Shown one piece after another: positions 42,848 to 51,376 of a stretch of 64,000 nt of DNA. The stretch's first letter is position 1, and every line of letters starts with the position of its first letter. The notes under the pieces are model-generated. The model was not told where the DNA came from, searched no databases, and was given only the letters and a program-made list of their open reading frames with translations. Origin of the DNA: LH-M37 sp965602855 (lineage in GTDB: Bacteria > Pseudomonadota > Gammaproteobacteria > SZUA-229); contig CBFCZV010000002.1 in NCBI GenBank assembly GCA_965602855.1, positions 40,197 through 104,196 of the forward strand, given 5' to 3'. The position numbers and the translations under genes are program-made.

Positions 42848-43646
42848 GCTAATAATATCCGAACTCGCTATCTACCCCGTAAAATCCATGCGGCAGATTC
42901 AGCTAAAAAAATCATCGCTGCAATTCGGTGGTTTAAAACATGATCGCCGCTGGATGGTAATCGACACCGATGGTGTCATGATTACCCAGCGAGAAAAATC
43001 CCGCCTGTGTTTAATCCAGCCTGAATTATTAAATCCGAAGCACGACTGCAGTTTAAAGCTAACAGCAGAAAACATGCCGGATATAAATATTAGCATTCCC
43101 GTCGGCGAGAAAACTTGCAAAGCCAAAGTCTGGGAAGATGAATGTAATGCCTACGATGCTGGCGATAAAATCGCTAGTTGGTTAAGCCAGTTTCTTGATA
43201 TGGAATGCCGTCTGGTTTATTTTCCTGAAAATGAAGTCAGAGTTGTCGATCAGAATTATGCGATGCCTAATGATCAAACCGCATTCAGCGACGGCTTCCC
43301 AATTTTATTAACCTCACAAGCCTCACTGGACGATTTGAATTCCCGCATGGATGAAAATGTCCCCATGGCGCGTTTCCGCCCTAATGTGGTGGTCAGTGGC
43401 TGTGAAGCCTTTGCCGAAGATGACTGGCAGCAACTAACAGTCGGCAAGATTACTTTGCGAATTGTAAAATCCTGTAGTCGCTGTATCATTCCCAATATTG
43501 ATGTTGATAGCGCAGAGCGTTGTAAAGATCCAGTGAAAACGCTGGCTACGTTTCGTAAATGCAATAACGAAATATTTTTTGGGCAGAACGTGGTTGCTGA
43601 TGGGCAAGGGGAAATTGAAGTAGGCATGGAAGTTGTTGTTAGATAA
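42840..43646 (+). CDS. MOSC-domain protein (YcbX/mARC-like)
   Basis: A 268-residue molybdenum-cofactor sulfurase C-terminal-domain protein. The N-terminal MOSC_N barrel starts ISELAIYPVKSMRQIQL, and the MOSC domain contains FRPNVVVSGCEAFAEDDW and the conserved Cys motif SCSRCIIPNID that holds Mo. Related proteins reduce N-hydroxylated compounds. No C-terminal ferredoxin domain as in YcbX. ATG 42840 overlaps the end of the DUF1415 gene. Confidence 0.9.
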   Translation: MNELIISELAIYPVKSMRQIQLKKSSLQFGGLKHDRRWMVIDTDGVMITQREKSRLCLIQPELLNPKHDCSLKLTAENMPDINISIPVGEKTCKAKVWEDECNAYDAGDKIASWLSQFLDMECRLVYFPENEVRVVDQNYAMPNDQTAFSDGFPILLTSQASLDDLNSRMDENVPMARFRPNVVVSGCEAFAEDDWQQLTVGKITLRIVKSCSRCIIPNIDVDSAERCKDPVKTLATFRKCNNEIFFGQNVVADGQGEIEVGMEVVVR

Positions 43647-43682
43647 TCACCGGCACTCTGAATAAATTGATATATTGTCTTT

Positions 43683-44768
43683 ATGAAAAAACACACATCA
43701 CTATCTAAATCTTCTTTATCGGCCGCAATCCTCTATTGCTGTTTTTTGCCTTATGCACATGCGGTGCAGGTCATTAGTGAGAAAATTATTTTTCTCAATG
43801 ATGATGGTAAGGCTTACGTCCGTTATGACACCACAAGAACCAGCAGCCCCAGCTATGAAATCTGGTTTAAAAAAGAAAATAGCTTAAATCCTGAGCAATA
43901 CCTCAAAGACTATTTATATATTTATCCCGATGATTATAAATGGGATATCTCTTCGCAGACTGATTACGATTTGATGAAAATCGACTCTGGTAGTTATGCA
44001 ACGCTGATACAGGGCGAACTTCAAAATAAAACGGAAATAAATATCGGCAAAGATGGCGTCTACACCTACAGCAATTGGGATGGGAAAACCCGAATGGCTG
44101 ATAATCACTATGGCATCTGGAATAAACCCGATGAGTTCACGCAGTTGGTCTATGCATGGGTGTTCCCACAGAACTTTAATATTATTAGTTACGAATCGAA
44201 CCGAAAAGGCAAATGGGTTAAGCGTAATAACACGGTTACTTATTATGGTGAAAATGTAAACGATTTGGTCTTTACCATTAAATACCAGCCGCGCACTAAT
44301 TCTATGTATAAAGAATTGCTTGAAGCGATAGATGAAAAAGATCAGGAAAAGGAGCAGATTCAGCTGCAGCAGGACAGCAGAGGTGTGAAAATAACGCTGG
44401 CAGCAACCGTGTTATTTTCATCTGGTAGCAGTGATCTTAGTGATAGAGGCGCAGTTATTCTACGTCGATTGTCTGATGCGCTGTCCAGGCAGGATGATAT
44501 TAATATTGTTATCGAAGGTCATACCGATAATGTATCTATTAAAGGTGAGCTGGCTAAAAAATATAAAACAAACTGGGAGCTGTCCTCAGCGAGATCGTTA
44601 ACGGTGTTGCATTATATGGCTGACAATAATGTGCTTGAGTCTCATCTTGAATCACGTGCTCTTGGTTCGTTGAAGCCTATTGCTTCCAATAATACCCAGA
44701 AAGGCCGGTCGAAAAATCGTCGTATTGAGATTTTGATTGTCGGAGTAAAGAATAAACTCTATGAATAA
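43683..44768 (+). CDS. OmpA-family envelope protein
   Basis: A 361-residue protein with a signal peptide (SAAILYCCFLPYAHA). Residues 28-210 are a beta-rich region of unknown family. The C-terminal OmpA-like peptidoglycan-binding domain (about 240-355) has VLFSSGSSDLSDRG, IEGHTDNVSIKG, NWELSSARS and KGRSKNRRIEILI, with the diaminopimelate-binding Asp and Arg. Probably a periplasmic anchor. The last 8 bases overlap the cupin gene. Confidence 0.88.
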   Translation: MKKHTSLSKSSLSAAILYCCFLPYAHAVQVISEKIIFLNDDGKAYVRYDTTRTSSPSYEIWFKKENSLNPEQYLKDYLYIYPDDYKWDISSQTDYDLMKIDSGSYATLIQGELQNKTEINIGKDGVYTYSNWDGKTRMADNHYGIWNKPDEFTQLVYAWVFPQNFNIISYESNRKGKWVKRNNTVTYYGENVNDLVFTIKYQPRTNSMYKELLEAIDEKDQEKEQIQLQQDSRGVKITLAATVLFSSGSSDLSDRGAVILRRLSDALSRQDDINIVIEGHTDNVSIKGELAKKYKTNWELSSARSLTVLHYMADNNVLESHLESRALGSLKPIASNNTQKGRSKNRRIEILIVGVKNKLYE

Positions 44769-45072
44769 TATATTTGATTCAATTCCAGAGAATCTCGACA
44801 AAGAATTTTTTGAAAATATCATTGAAAGCAAAAATGTGCGAATCGAGCGTATAGTCTCCAAGGGCCATGCTTCACCCGATTCGGGCTGGTACGATCAGGA
44901 TCAGAATGAGTGGGTGATTGTTGTTAAAGGAGAGGCGGTCATTGCTTTTGAAAAAGATGAACAGGTTCGGCTCAAAGAAGGTGACCATATTAATATTCCA
45001 GCTCACAAAAAACACACGGTTGCATGGACTGATCCGGAAGTTGAAACGATATGGCTGGCTGTGTTCTATTAA
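44761..45072 (+). CDS. Small cupin-domain protein
   Basis: A 103-residue single-domain cupin: WYDQDQNEWVIVVKGEAVIAFE followed by LKEGDHINIPAHKKHTVAWTD. The second motif keeps P-x-H-x-x-H; the first motif replaces the usual His pair with Asp/Glu, so metal binding may differ. It overlaps the OmpA-like gene by 8 bases, which is odd for a cytosolic protein next to an envelope gene. Function unknown. Confidence 0.82.
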   Translation: MNNIFDSIPENLDKEFFENIIESKNVRIERIVSKGHASPDSGWYDQDQNEWVIVVKGEAVIAFEKDEQVRLKEGDHINIPAHKKHTVAWTDPEVETIWLAVFY

Positions 45073-45191
45073 AAACCGTGCCTAGCCTACTTGGCTGTCA
45101 CAATAAATAGCTGTTAATCACTAAGTTTGTTGTTTCATCATTCTTCTGTTCTCGGTATATTCACCGCAAGATTTTTATTTCGGGAAACCGC

Positions 45192-46292
45192 GTGTTTATA
45201 ACTATCATCCTTCTTATTGTCAGTCTGATGCACGGCTATCTGTTCTGGCGTATTGCTTCACTGCCATGGTTTGCTGTTCCGTTACGACGTAAACAACTCT
45301 GGATTGTGGCCTTGTTTATCTGGGTGCTGTTTCTGGTGGGTAGTGTGCTGGGTCACGAAAGCCAGGCCGTGTTTGTCAGTGTGCTGGAGCGACTGGCGAT
45401 GGACTGGCTGGGCATGTTGTTTATTGCGGCTACTGTGATGCTGGCTGTTGATTTGCTAACGGGTTTTGGTTTTTTGGTAAAACATTATCTGATGTGGTTT
45501 CGAAGTGCAGGCCTGTTGCTTGCGGGTGTTTTAATTATGCTGGCCATGGTGCAGGGTCTGCGGTCGCCAGTGGTGGTGAGACATGATGTGATGTTGCCTG
45601 AATTGCCGAAAGCGCTAGATGGTATGACCATCGTGGCGCTGTCTGATCTGCATCTCGGTTCACAGCTAGGGGCTGACTGGCTGGCAGAGCGGGTGGCACA
45701 GGTGCAGGTTTTGCAGCCGGATATCATTGTGTTGTTGGGTGATAATTTTGAGGGCCACGGTGAGCCTGATTCCGCTTTGCTGCCCGTGTTATCAGAGTTT
45801 AAAGCTCCGCTGGGTGTTTATGCCGTGACCGGTAATCATGAGCATTTTAGCGACACGCTTTCTGCTATTGATCTGACCGAACGTGCAGGCATTCAGTGGT
45901 TACGTGATCGTTGCTTGCAGATACACCCCGGCCTGATTCTGGTTGGTGTGGATGATCTGACTATGCATCTAAGAAATGGGCAGCAGCAGGATTTTATAAC
46001 GCCTGTACTCGCTGGATGTCCGGAAGGAGCTACGGTGTTATTTTCTCATTCGCCCCTGCAGGTTGCACAGGCGGCAGGGGCAGGCGCCGATTTGATGTTG
46101 TCCGGGCATACGCACGGTGGCCAGATCTGGCCTTTTGGCTATCTGGTGGAGCAGGTCTATCCATATTTGATTGGTCGCCATGAGATTGATGGCATGAGCC
46201 TTATTATTAGCCGAGGTGCGGGACTGTGGGGGCCTCGAATGAGGTTGTGGCATCCGGCCGAGATTATTCTTATTAAACTGCAAAGCAGATAA
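45192..46292 (+). CDS. Membrane-anchored metallophosphoesterase (YkuE/YaeI-like)
   Basis: A 366-residue protein with about four N-terminal membrane helices (residues 1-125), then a calcineurin-like phosphoesterase: ALSDLHLG, LLGDNFEG, TGNHEHF and SGHTHGGQIWPFG supply the two-metal site. Relatives act on lipid or peptidoglycan precursors. The start is GTG at 45192 after CGGGAAA. Confidence 0.88.
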   Translation: MFITIILLIVSLMHGYLFWRIASLPWFAVPLRRKQLWIVALFIWVLFLVGSVLGHESQAVFVSVLERLAMDWLGMLFIAATVMLAVDLLTGFGFLVKHYLMWFRSAGLLLAGVLIMLAMVQGLRSPVVVRHDVMLPELPKALDGMTIVALSDLHLGSQLGADWLAERVAQVQVLQPDIIVLLGDNFEGHGEPDSALLPVLSEFKAPLGVYAVTGNHEHFSDTLSAIDLTERAGIQWLRDRCLQIHPGLILVGVDDLTMHLRNGQQQDFITPVLAGCPEGATVLFSHSPLQVAQAAGAGADLMLSGHTHGGQIWPFGYLVEQVYPYLIGRHEIDGMSLIISRGAGLWGPRMRLWHPAEIILIKLQSR

Positions 46293-46318
46293 AATCATAC
46301 GAGGACTAAGGAGATTTT

Positions 46319-46393
46319 ATGAGTGCAGAGGCTTGTAACGTACTGAATTGTAGTGATCTGAGTAGATGCTCATTCCTGAAAATCTATTCTTAG
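46319..46393 (+). CDS. Possible 24-residue micropeptide
   Basis: ATG 46319 follows a near-consensus ribosome-binding site (AAGGAG, six bases away) and encodes MSAEACNVLNCSDLSRCSFL plus four residues, with three Cys, before TAG. It sits in the 165-base gap between the phosphoesterase and lipoprotein genes. Only the strong site supports it. Confidence 0.35.
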   Translation: MSAEACNVLNCSDLSRCSFLKIYS

Positions 46394-46457
46394 TGTATTA
46401 TCTGCGCATTCGAATTTTGTAGAAGATAGTTTGTATTATTTATTGGGAGATATAAGG

Positions 46458-47450
46458 GTGATTGATTTATTTAGCTTGGTCACAAACAGGTCGTATTTAA
46501 AAGGATTGAATGCCTTATTGCTTACTTTTGTACTAATTTCGTGTAGTGATGCTGATGGTGATCCTGAGGATATTGTTGGTGTGGCTGCAGCAGGTGAGGC
46601 AACGCAAGGAACGGTATATGTTATTGATGCAGAGGGTGTCGAACTTAGTAAACCTCTTAATGCTGATGGTTATTTTCGATTTGATGTTCGAGGAATGACG
46701 GCACCCTTTATGCTGAAATCTGTGGATAGCAATGGGATTGATATTGATTTATTTTCTTATGCATTAGAAGCGAACCTAACAGCAAATATAACACCACTAA
46801 CAAACCTGACTCTGTATATGGCAACCGGCGAGCCTAACCCAAGTGTTTTGTACGATAGCTGGGCAAGCTCTTTCGTTAATGTAGATGATGCTGATATTAA
46901 AAATGCACAGGCTGTGGTGAATGCGAATCTGAGCTTGCAGTACACGGCTTTTAGTTTAGACCCGCTAACGTATGATTTTTTTGCATCTATTTTTTACACT
47001 GATGGTACTAGTTTTGATGGTCTATTAGATGTATTGACTGTGGATCTATTGCCTGTCATTGATATTTCTGTAATGGGTATTGCTGATCTACCTGCATTTG
47101 ATCCTAATGTTGATGTTGCTGGTTTTGATATTGGTGGAGAGAGTGTTGTTGAAATAGGTGCTTATTCACTGAGTTTAGAAGTTACGGTAGATGGTGAATA
47201 TTTAAATGCACTGGTGCTTTCCGTTAATTGGCCAGCTGATTCAGTGCCTGTTGTTGGAGGAGACACGCAAGTCATTGAAGAAATGTTTATTACTTATCAT
47301 GCTGTAGTTGGTGATATTGTTATTAATTCTGTGAGCGTAACAGTTGATGAATGGATGCAAACGACTGTAGTAGTTGATTCAATAATATCTACTACAGATT
47401 ATGGTGATTTGAATTATGTTGGTTATTATGTTTTTGTAGAAAATATATAG
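46458..47450 (+). CDS. Secreted lipoprotein with beta-rich repeats
   Basis: A 330-residue lipoprotein: a membrane-targeting segment followed by lipobox LISC at about residue 29, then an acidic, Val/Asp-rich mature part. The first domain (TQGTVYVIDAEGVELSKPLNADGYF) resembles a carboxypeptidase-regulatory-like beta sandwich. The remainder alternates strands and has no catalytic motif. GTG 46458 was chosen because GGGAG lies eight bases upstream; the TTG at 46431 has none. I do not recognise the family. Confidence 0.65.
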   Translation: MIDLFSLVTNRSYLKGLNALLLTFVLISCSDADGDPEDIVGVAAAGEATQGTVYVIDAEGVELSKPLNADGYFRFDVRGMTAPFMLKSVDSNGIDIDLFSYALEANLTANITPLTNLTLYMATGEPNPSVLYDSWASSFVNVDDADIKNAQAVVNANLSLQYTAFSLDPLTYDFFASIFYTDGTSFDGLLDVLTVDLLPVIDISVMGIADLPAFDPNVDVAGFDIGGESVVEIGAYSLSLEVTVDGEYLNALVLSVNWPADSVPVVGGDTQVIEEMFITYHAVVGDIVINSVSVTVDEWMQTTVVVDSIISTTDYGDLNYVGYYVFVENI

Positions 47451-47463
47451 TTAACCTCATAAA

Positions 47464-47503
47464 ACAAAAAAAAGCCGCATTAATGGGGGTTTTTTGTTTT
47501 AAA
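47464..47503. terminator. Bidirectional terminator between convergent genes
   Basis: An A-rich run, a short GC core and a T-rich run (AAAACAAAAAAAAGCC pairing with GGGGGTTTTTTGTTTT) form a stem usable in both directions between the lipoprotein gene and the minus-strand phosphoesterase. Confidence 0.6.
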
Positions 47504-47508
47504 TTTTC

Positions 47509-48147
47509 TTATTGTGTTTGAAAAAGCATTCCCCAGTTCCAGACTTTTATCGGTTCTTTGTTGGACAGTGCATAGTGTGTCACCTGCATATCAGGCAGGC
47601 TGAGTATTGAACAGTTGTGGTTGAAAACCGTGCTGCCGGGGTTCACCAATAGAATGTCACCTAGTTGCTCGCAAAGAATTTGATGCGTGTGTCCAGCGAT
47701 TAAAATATCGGCATTTAAATCTTTTAATTCATTAGCCCAGAGCTCTTTCCTGTCCTGATAAACCTCGCCTTCAGGGTCGAGTAATTTAATGCCGCCGTGT
47801 TCCAGATCGGGAGGGCTGGCGTGAACCACGTAAATACGTTTGCCTTCTATCTCCAGTTCAAGATGAGACGGTAGGCTATCAAAAAAAGAGATGACCCGGT
47901 CTTTGTTTTCACTGGCGTATTCAGCTGACCAGTGATCATGGTTGCCGGATATCGTCAGGCAGTCGTGCTCTTCAAGAATATCGATTAAAGGCGCAACATC
48001 GTGCAGTATTTTTTTTTCGCCATAGCCTGCAATATCGCCCGCACAGATGATGGTATCAACCCGTTCGCGTTTGAAAATTTCCAGCGCCTCTTGAAGCGGT
48101 GCTAGCGTTGAATGGGTGTCACTGATGAGGCCAATTTTCGTGGGCAT
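47509..48147 (-). CDS. YfcE/MJ0936-type metallophosphoesterase
   Basis: A 212-residue calcineurin-like phosphodiesterase. Two-metal motifs are GLISDTHST, CAGDIAGYGEK, SGNHDHWS and IAGHTHQI; the protein is soluble and compact. It lies six bases after the pteridine-reductase gene on the same strand. Substrate unknown. Confidence 0.88.
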   Translation of the reverse strand: MPTKIGLISDTHSTLAPLQEALEIFKRERVDTIICAGDIAGYGEKKILHDVAPLIDILEEHDCLTISGNHDHWSAEYASENKDRVISFFDSLPSHLELEIEGKRIYVVHASPPDLEHGGIKLLDPEGEVYQDRKELWANELKDLNADILIAGHTHQILCEQLGDILLVNPGSTVFNHNCSILSLPDMQVTHYALSNKEPIKVWNWGMLFQTQ

Positions 48148-48152
48148 GACTT

Positions 48153-48911
48153 TTATATATTGAGCGATCTGCCGCCGTCTACCGGGACAATATGTCCGGT
48201 GATGTAATCGGCATCACGTACCAGAAATAAAATAGCTTTGGCGATGTCTTTGGGTTCACCGTGGCGTTTCAGTGCGGTGCGTTCGATGATGTGCTGTTTG
48301 GTAGTTTCGCTGATGTCGTTGTCCGGCCACAAAATGGCACCGGGGCCGATACCGTTGACGCGAATTTCCGGCCCCAGATCTTTGGCTAGTGATTGTGTGA
48401 GCATGGCAAGTCCAGCTTTGGCCGCGCAATAAACAGGGTGTTCTTTCATTGGGCGGAAGGCGTGGATATCTACCATATTGATGATGCAGCCACGGGTTTC
48501 CTTCAAAAATGGCGTGGCGGCCTGCGACAAAAAAAGCGGTGCCTTGAGGTTGCTGTTCATTAGATTATGCCAGTGGCCGAGCGTGATGCTGCCAACCGGT
48601 GTCGGGAAAAAACTGGAGGCGTTGTTCACCAGTACATCCAGATGCCCCCAGATTTCAATGGTATCTTCTATCAGTCTGCCGTAAGTATGGTCATCATCCA
48701 GGTCAGCCTGCACCACCGAGGCTGAATTATCGCGTATAAGGTTGAGTTCCGCACTCAGCTCATCGGCTTCCTGTTGTGAGGATCGATAATGAATTGCGAT
48801 GTTCATGCCCGCTGTGTGCAGGGTACGTGCCGTTTCTGCACCAATGCGCTTAGCGCCGCCGGTGATCAGGGCAACTTTTTCATTCATAGTGCTATCTGGG
48901 GTAGAATCCAT
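48153..48911 (-). CDS. Pteridine reductase (SDR family)
   Basis: A 252-residue short-chain dehydrogenase. The cofactor loop is TGGAKRIGAE, whose Arg is the TGxxxRxG form typical of pteridine reductases such as PTR1 and FolM. Other motifs are LVNNASSFF and the catalytic YCAAK. The C-terminal GGRSLN is typical. It probably reduces dihydropterins with NADPH. The ATG at 48911 follows GGAG at eight bases. Divergent from the MidA gene. Confidence 0.88.
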   Translation of the reverse strand: MDSTPDSTMNEKVALITGGAKRIGAETARTLHTAGMNIAIHYRSSQQEADELSAELNLIRDNSASVVQADLDDDHTYGRLIEDTIEIWGHLDVLVNNASSFFPTPVGSITLGHWHNLMNSNLKAPLFLSQAATPFLKETRGCIINMVDIHAFRPMKEHPVYCAAKAGLAMLTQSLAKDLGPEIRVNGIGPGAILWPDNDISETTKQHIIERTALKRHGEPKDIAKAILFLVRDADYITGHIVPVDGGRSLNI

Positions 48912-48959
48912 CACTGCTTCTCCAACATGAATTTAGATCTTAATAATCGCATATAACGC

Positions 48960-50162
48960 ATGAATGAACCACACTCCAGAACGCAATCTGTCGATGTATT
49001 GCCCGAGCCGGACGCTGCTGCCAAAAATGTGAGTCTGGCATTGTGTGTGCAGATTGAGCAGCAGTGTGATCACTCGAAGGGCTGGCTTCCATTCAGCGAG
49101 TTCATGCAAATGGCGCTGTATGCGCCGGGGCTGGGCTATTACAGCGGTGATCTGAGAAAGTTTGGCGCTGAAGGCGACTTCATCACCGCACCTGAAGTCT
49201 CGCCGCTGTTTGCCCAGTGTATTGCGCGGCAGATGATGAATGTGCTGGCCGCCATGGATGAACCCAGGGTACTGGAATTCGGTGCCGGTTCCGGAGTCAT
49301 GGCGGCGGATATGCTGCTGGAGCTTGAACGGCTCAATGCCTTGCCCGAGCAATATCTCATTCTTGAACTCAGTGCCAGTTTGGAGCAGCGCCAGCAGGAA
49401 ACCATAAAGAATAAGGCTTCGCATTTATTTGACCGCGTTGTCTGGCTGGATGCTTTGCCCGAAGAAAAATTTAACGGTGTGGTTGTTGCCAACGAAGTAC
49501 TCGATGCCATGCCGGTGGAGTGTTTCCGAATTAATGAAGGTGCAGTCGAGTCATTGCAGGTTCATTGCAAAAACAATGAACTGACTTCCAAATACAAAGT
49601 CGCTGATGAAAACATCGAGTCGGCTGTTCGCACCATTGAAGAAAGAATCGAAAATAAACTGGCTGATGGTTACAGCTCTGAATTTAACCCGGCGATTGCT
49701 GGCTGGTTACAATCCATCGCCGCCATGCTGGAGCAGGGCATGGTGCTCTTAATTGATTATGGATACGCCGCCGCTGAGTATTATCATGAAGAACGTCAGA
49801 TGGGCACCATGATGTGTCACTATCAGCATCGTGCGCACGCAGAACCACTCTGGTATCCCGGTTTGCAGGATATTACCGCCTTCGTTGATTTTACTGATGT
49901 TGCTTATTCCGCCGTTGATGCCGGTTTTGATGTCAGTGGTTATACTTCACAGGCGATGTTTTTGATGGGCTCTGGGCTGGATGAATTGCATCAACTACAG
50001 CTTACCGATGATGTAAAAAATCAGGTTATGTTATCGCAACAAATAAAAACACTGACCATGCCATCAGAAATGGGCGAGCGTTTTAAAGTCATGGCCTTAA
50101 CTAAAAATTATGATGAACCTTTAAGAGGCTTTATCATGCAAGACCTTAGGGGAAGATTGTAA
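48960..50162 (+). CDS. MidA/NDUFAF7-family protein methyltransferase
   Basis: A 400-residue SAM-dependent methyltransferase (DUF185). Diagnostic parts are FSEFMQMALYAPGLGYYS, GDFITAPEVSPLFAQ, VLEFGAGSGVMAADML (SAM loop) and VVANEVLDAMPVE. Mitochondrial NDUFAF7 methylates an Arg of complex I subunit NDUFS2; the bacterial role is less clear. It is followed after four bases by uppP. Confidence 0.92.
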   Translation: MNEPHSRTQSVDVLPEPDAAAKNVSLALCVQIEQQCDHSKGWLPFSEFMQMALYAPGLGYYSGDLRKFGAEGDFITAPEVSPLFAQCIARQMMNVLAAMDEPRVLEFGAGSGVMAADMLLELERLNALPEQYLILELSASLEQRQQETIKNKASHLFDRVVWLDALPEEKFNGVVVANEVLDAMPVECFRINEGAVESLQVHCKNNELTSKYKVADENIESAVRTIEERIENKLADGYSSEFNPAIAGWLQSIAAMLEQGMVLLIDYGYAAAEYYHEERQMGTMMCHYQHRAHAEPLWYPGLQDITAFVDFTDVAYSAVDAGFDVSGYTSQAMFLMGSGLDELHQLQLTDDVKNQVMLSQQIKTLTMPSEMGERFKVMALTKNYDEPLRGFIMQDLRGRL

Positions 50163-50166
50163 AACC

Positions 50167-50961
50167 GTGGATATTCTTCAAGTTATTCTTCTTGCACTGG
50201 TTCAGGGCCTAACCGAATTCCTGCCCATTTCCAGTTCGGCTCATTTAATATTAGTGCCGGTGATTACCGGCTGGAAAGACCAGGGGCTGGCTTTTGATGT
50301 TGCTGTGCATGCAGGCACCTTAACCGCCGTGGTTTTATATTTTCGTAAAGAGCTGGTGAAAATGTTCGTCGAGTGGCTGGGTTCGCTGCGCGGTAAGCAT
50401 ACGCCGGATAGTCGCCTGGCCTGGGCTGTTTTACTCGGCACCATTCCGGTTGGTCTGGCGGGTTTGTTATTCAAAGATGTTATTAGCGATCACCTTCGTA
50501 CGCCAGTAGTCATTGCCGTTGCCACGCTGTTCTTTGGTTTGTTGTTATGGCTGGCTGATCGAAATAAGAATCTCACACGTGATGAGCATAGCCTGCAATG
50601 GAAAGATGTATTGATCATTGGTGTCGCGCAGGCGATTGCATTAATCCCCGGCACTTCGCGCTCTGGTATCACCATCACCGCTGCCTTGATGTTAGGTTTG
50701 ACTCGCCAGTCAGCAGCACGTTTTTCATTCCTGTTATCTATTCCGGTGATTGTATTGGCAGGTGGTTTGGAAACTCTGGAATACGTGCAGGTCGCCAGCA
50801 TCACCGATATTAATTTCCTGTTGATAGGCGCAATGATCTCCGCGCTCAGCGCCTACGCCTGTATTCACTTCTTCCTTAAATTACTAGAGCGCATCAGCAT
50901 GTTATCGTTTGTGGTTTATAGAATGATACTGGGCGTTGTTCTTTTGTTTATGTTTGTTTAA
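50167..50961 (+). CDS. uppP: Undecaprenyl-diphosphatase
   Basis: Membrane enzyme dephosphorylating undecaprenyl pyrophosphate for cell-wall lipid recycling. The catalytic parts are LTEFLPISSSAHLIL near residue 17 and PGTSRSGITITAALMLG near 160. About eight helices, 264 residues. The start is GTG at 50167. Bacitracin tolerance is a known effect of this family. Confidence 0.96.
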   Translation: MDILQVILLALVQGLTEFLPISSSAHLILVPVITGWKDQGLAFDVAVHAGTLTAVVLYFRKELVKMFVEWLGSLRGKHTPDSRLAWAVLLGTIPVGLAGLLFKDVISDHLRTPVVIAVATLFFGLLLWLADRNKNLTRDEHSLQWKDVLIIGVAQAIALIPGTSRSGITITAALMLGLTRQSAARFSFLLSIPVIVLAGGLETLEYVQVASITDINFLLIGAMISALSAYACIHFFLKLLERISMLSFVVYRMILGVVLLFMFV

Positions 50962-50971
50962 GGTTTTTGCT

Positions 50972-51364
50972 ATGCAGGAAAATCCCACTCACCGTTACCA
51001 AAAACTCTGGCTAGCTATTGGCTATGCCCTGGTCACGTTGGTGGTCTATTTATCAGTGACCAGCAACCCGCCTGATTCGGGTATTGAAATTCCTAACTTT
51101 GATAAGGTAGGGCACACGCTGGCTTATTTTTTGATGATGGGCTGGTTTGCACAGATTTACCACGTCACGAAACAACGTGTCATTTATGCTCTTTCATTTA
51201 TTGCACTGGGTGTGGCACTGGAATTTGTGCAAAGTTTTGATCCAGCACGTATGGCCGAGTTTGCTGACATGGTGGCGAATACTTCGGGCGTGGTGATTGC
51301 TTTATTAATTACAAGAATGTCAGCGTTCAGGTTGATTTTGAAAAAAGTTGAGTCGCATATTTAA
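50972..51364 (+). CDS. VanZ-like membrane protein
   Basis: A 130-residue protein with four membrane helices and the VanZ-type segments FDKVGHTLAYFLMMGW and ALEFVQSFDPARMAEFADMVANTSG. ATG 50972, ten bases after the uppP stop, fits better than the upstream frame overlapping uppP. Function is uncertain; VanZ-like proteins relate to envelope stress or glycopeptide tolerance. Confidence 0.85.
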   Translation: MQENPTHRYQKLWLAIGYALVTLVVYLSVTSNPPDSGIEIPNFDKVGHTLAYFLMMGWFAQIYHVTKQRVIYALSFIALGVALEFVQSFDPARMAEFADMVANTSGVVIALLITRMSAFRLILKKVESHI

Positions 51365-51376
51365 GGTCTTTTAGCC

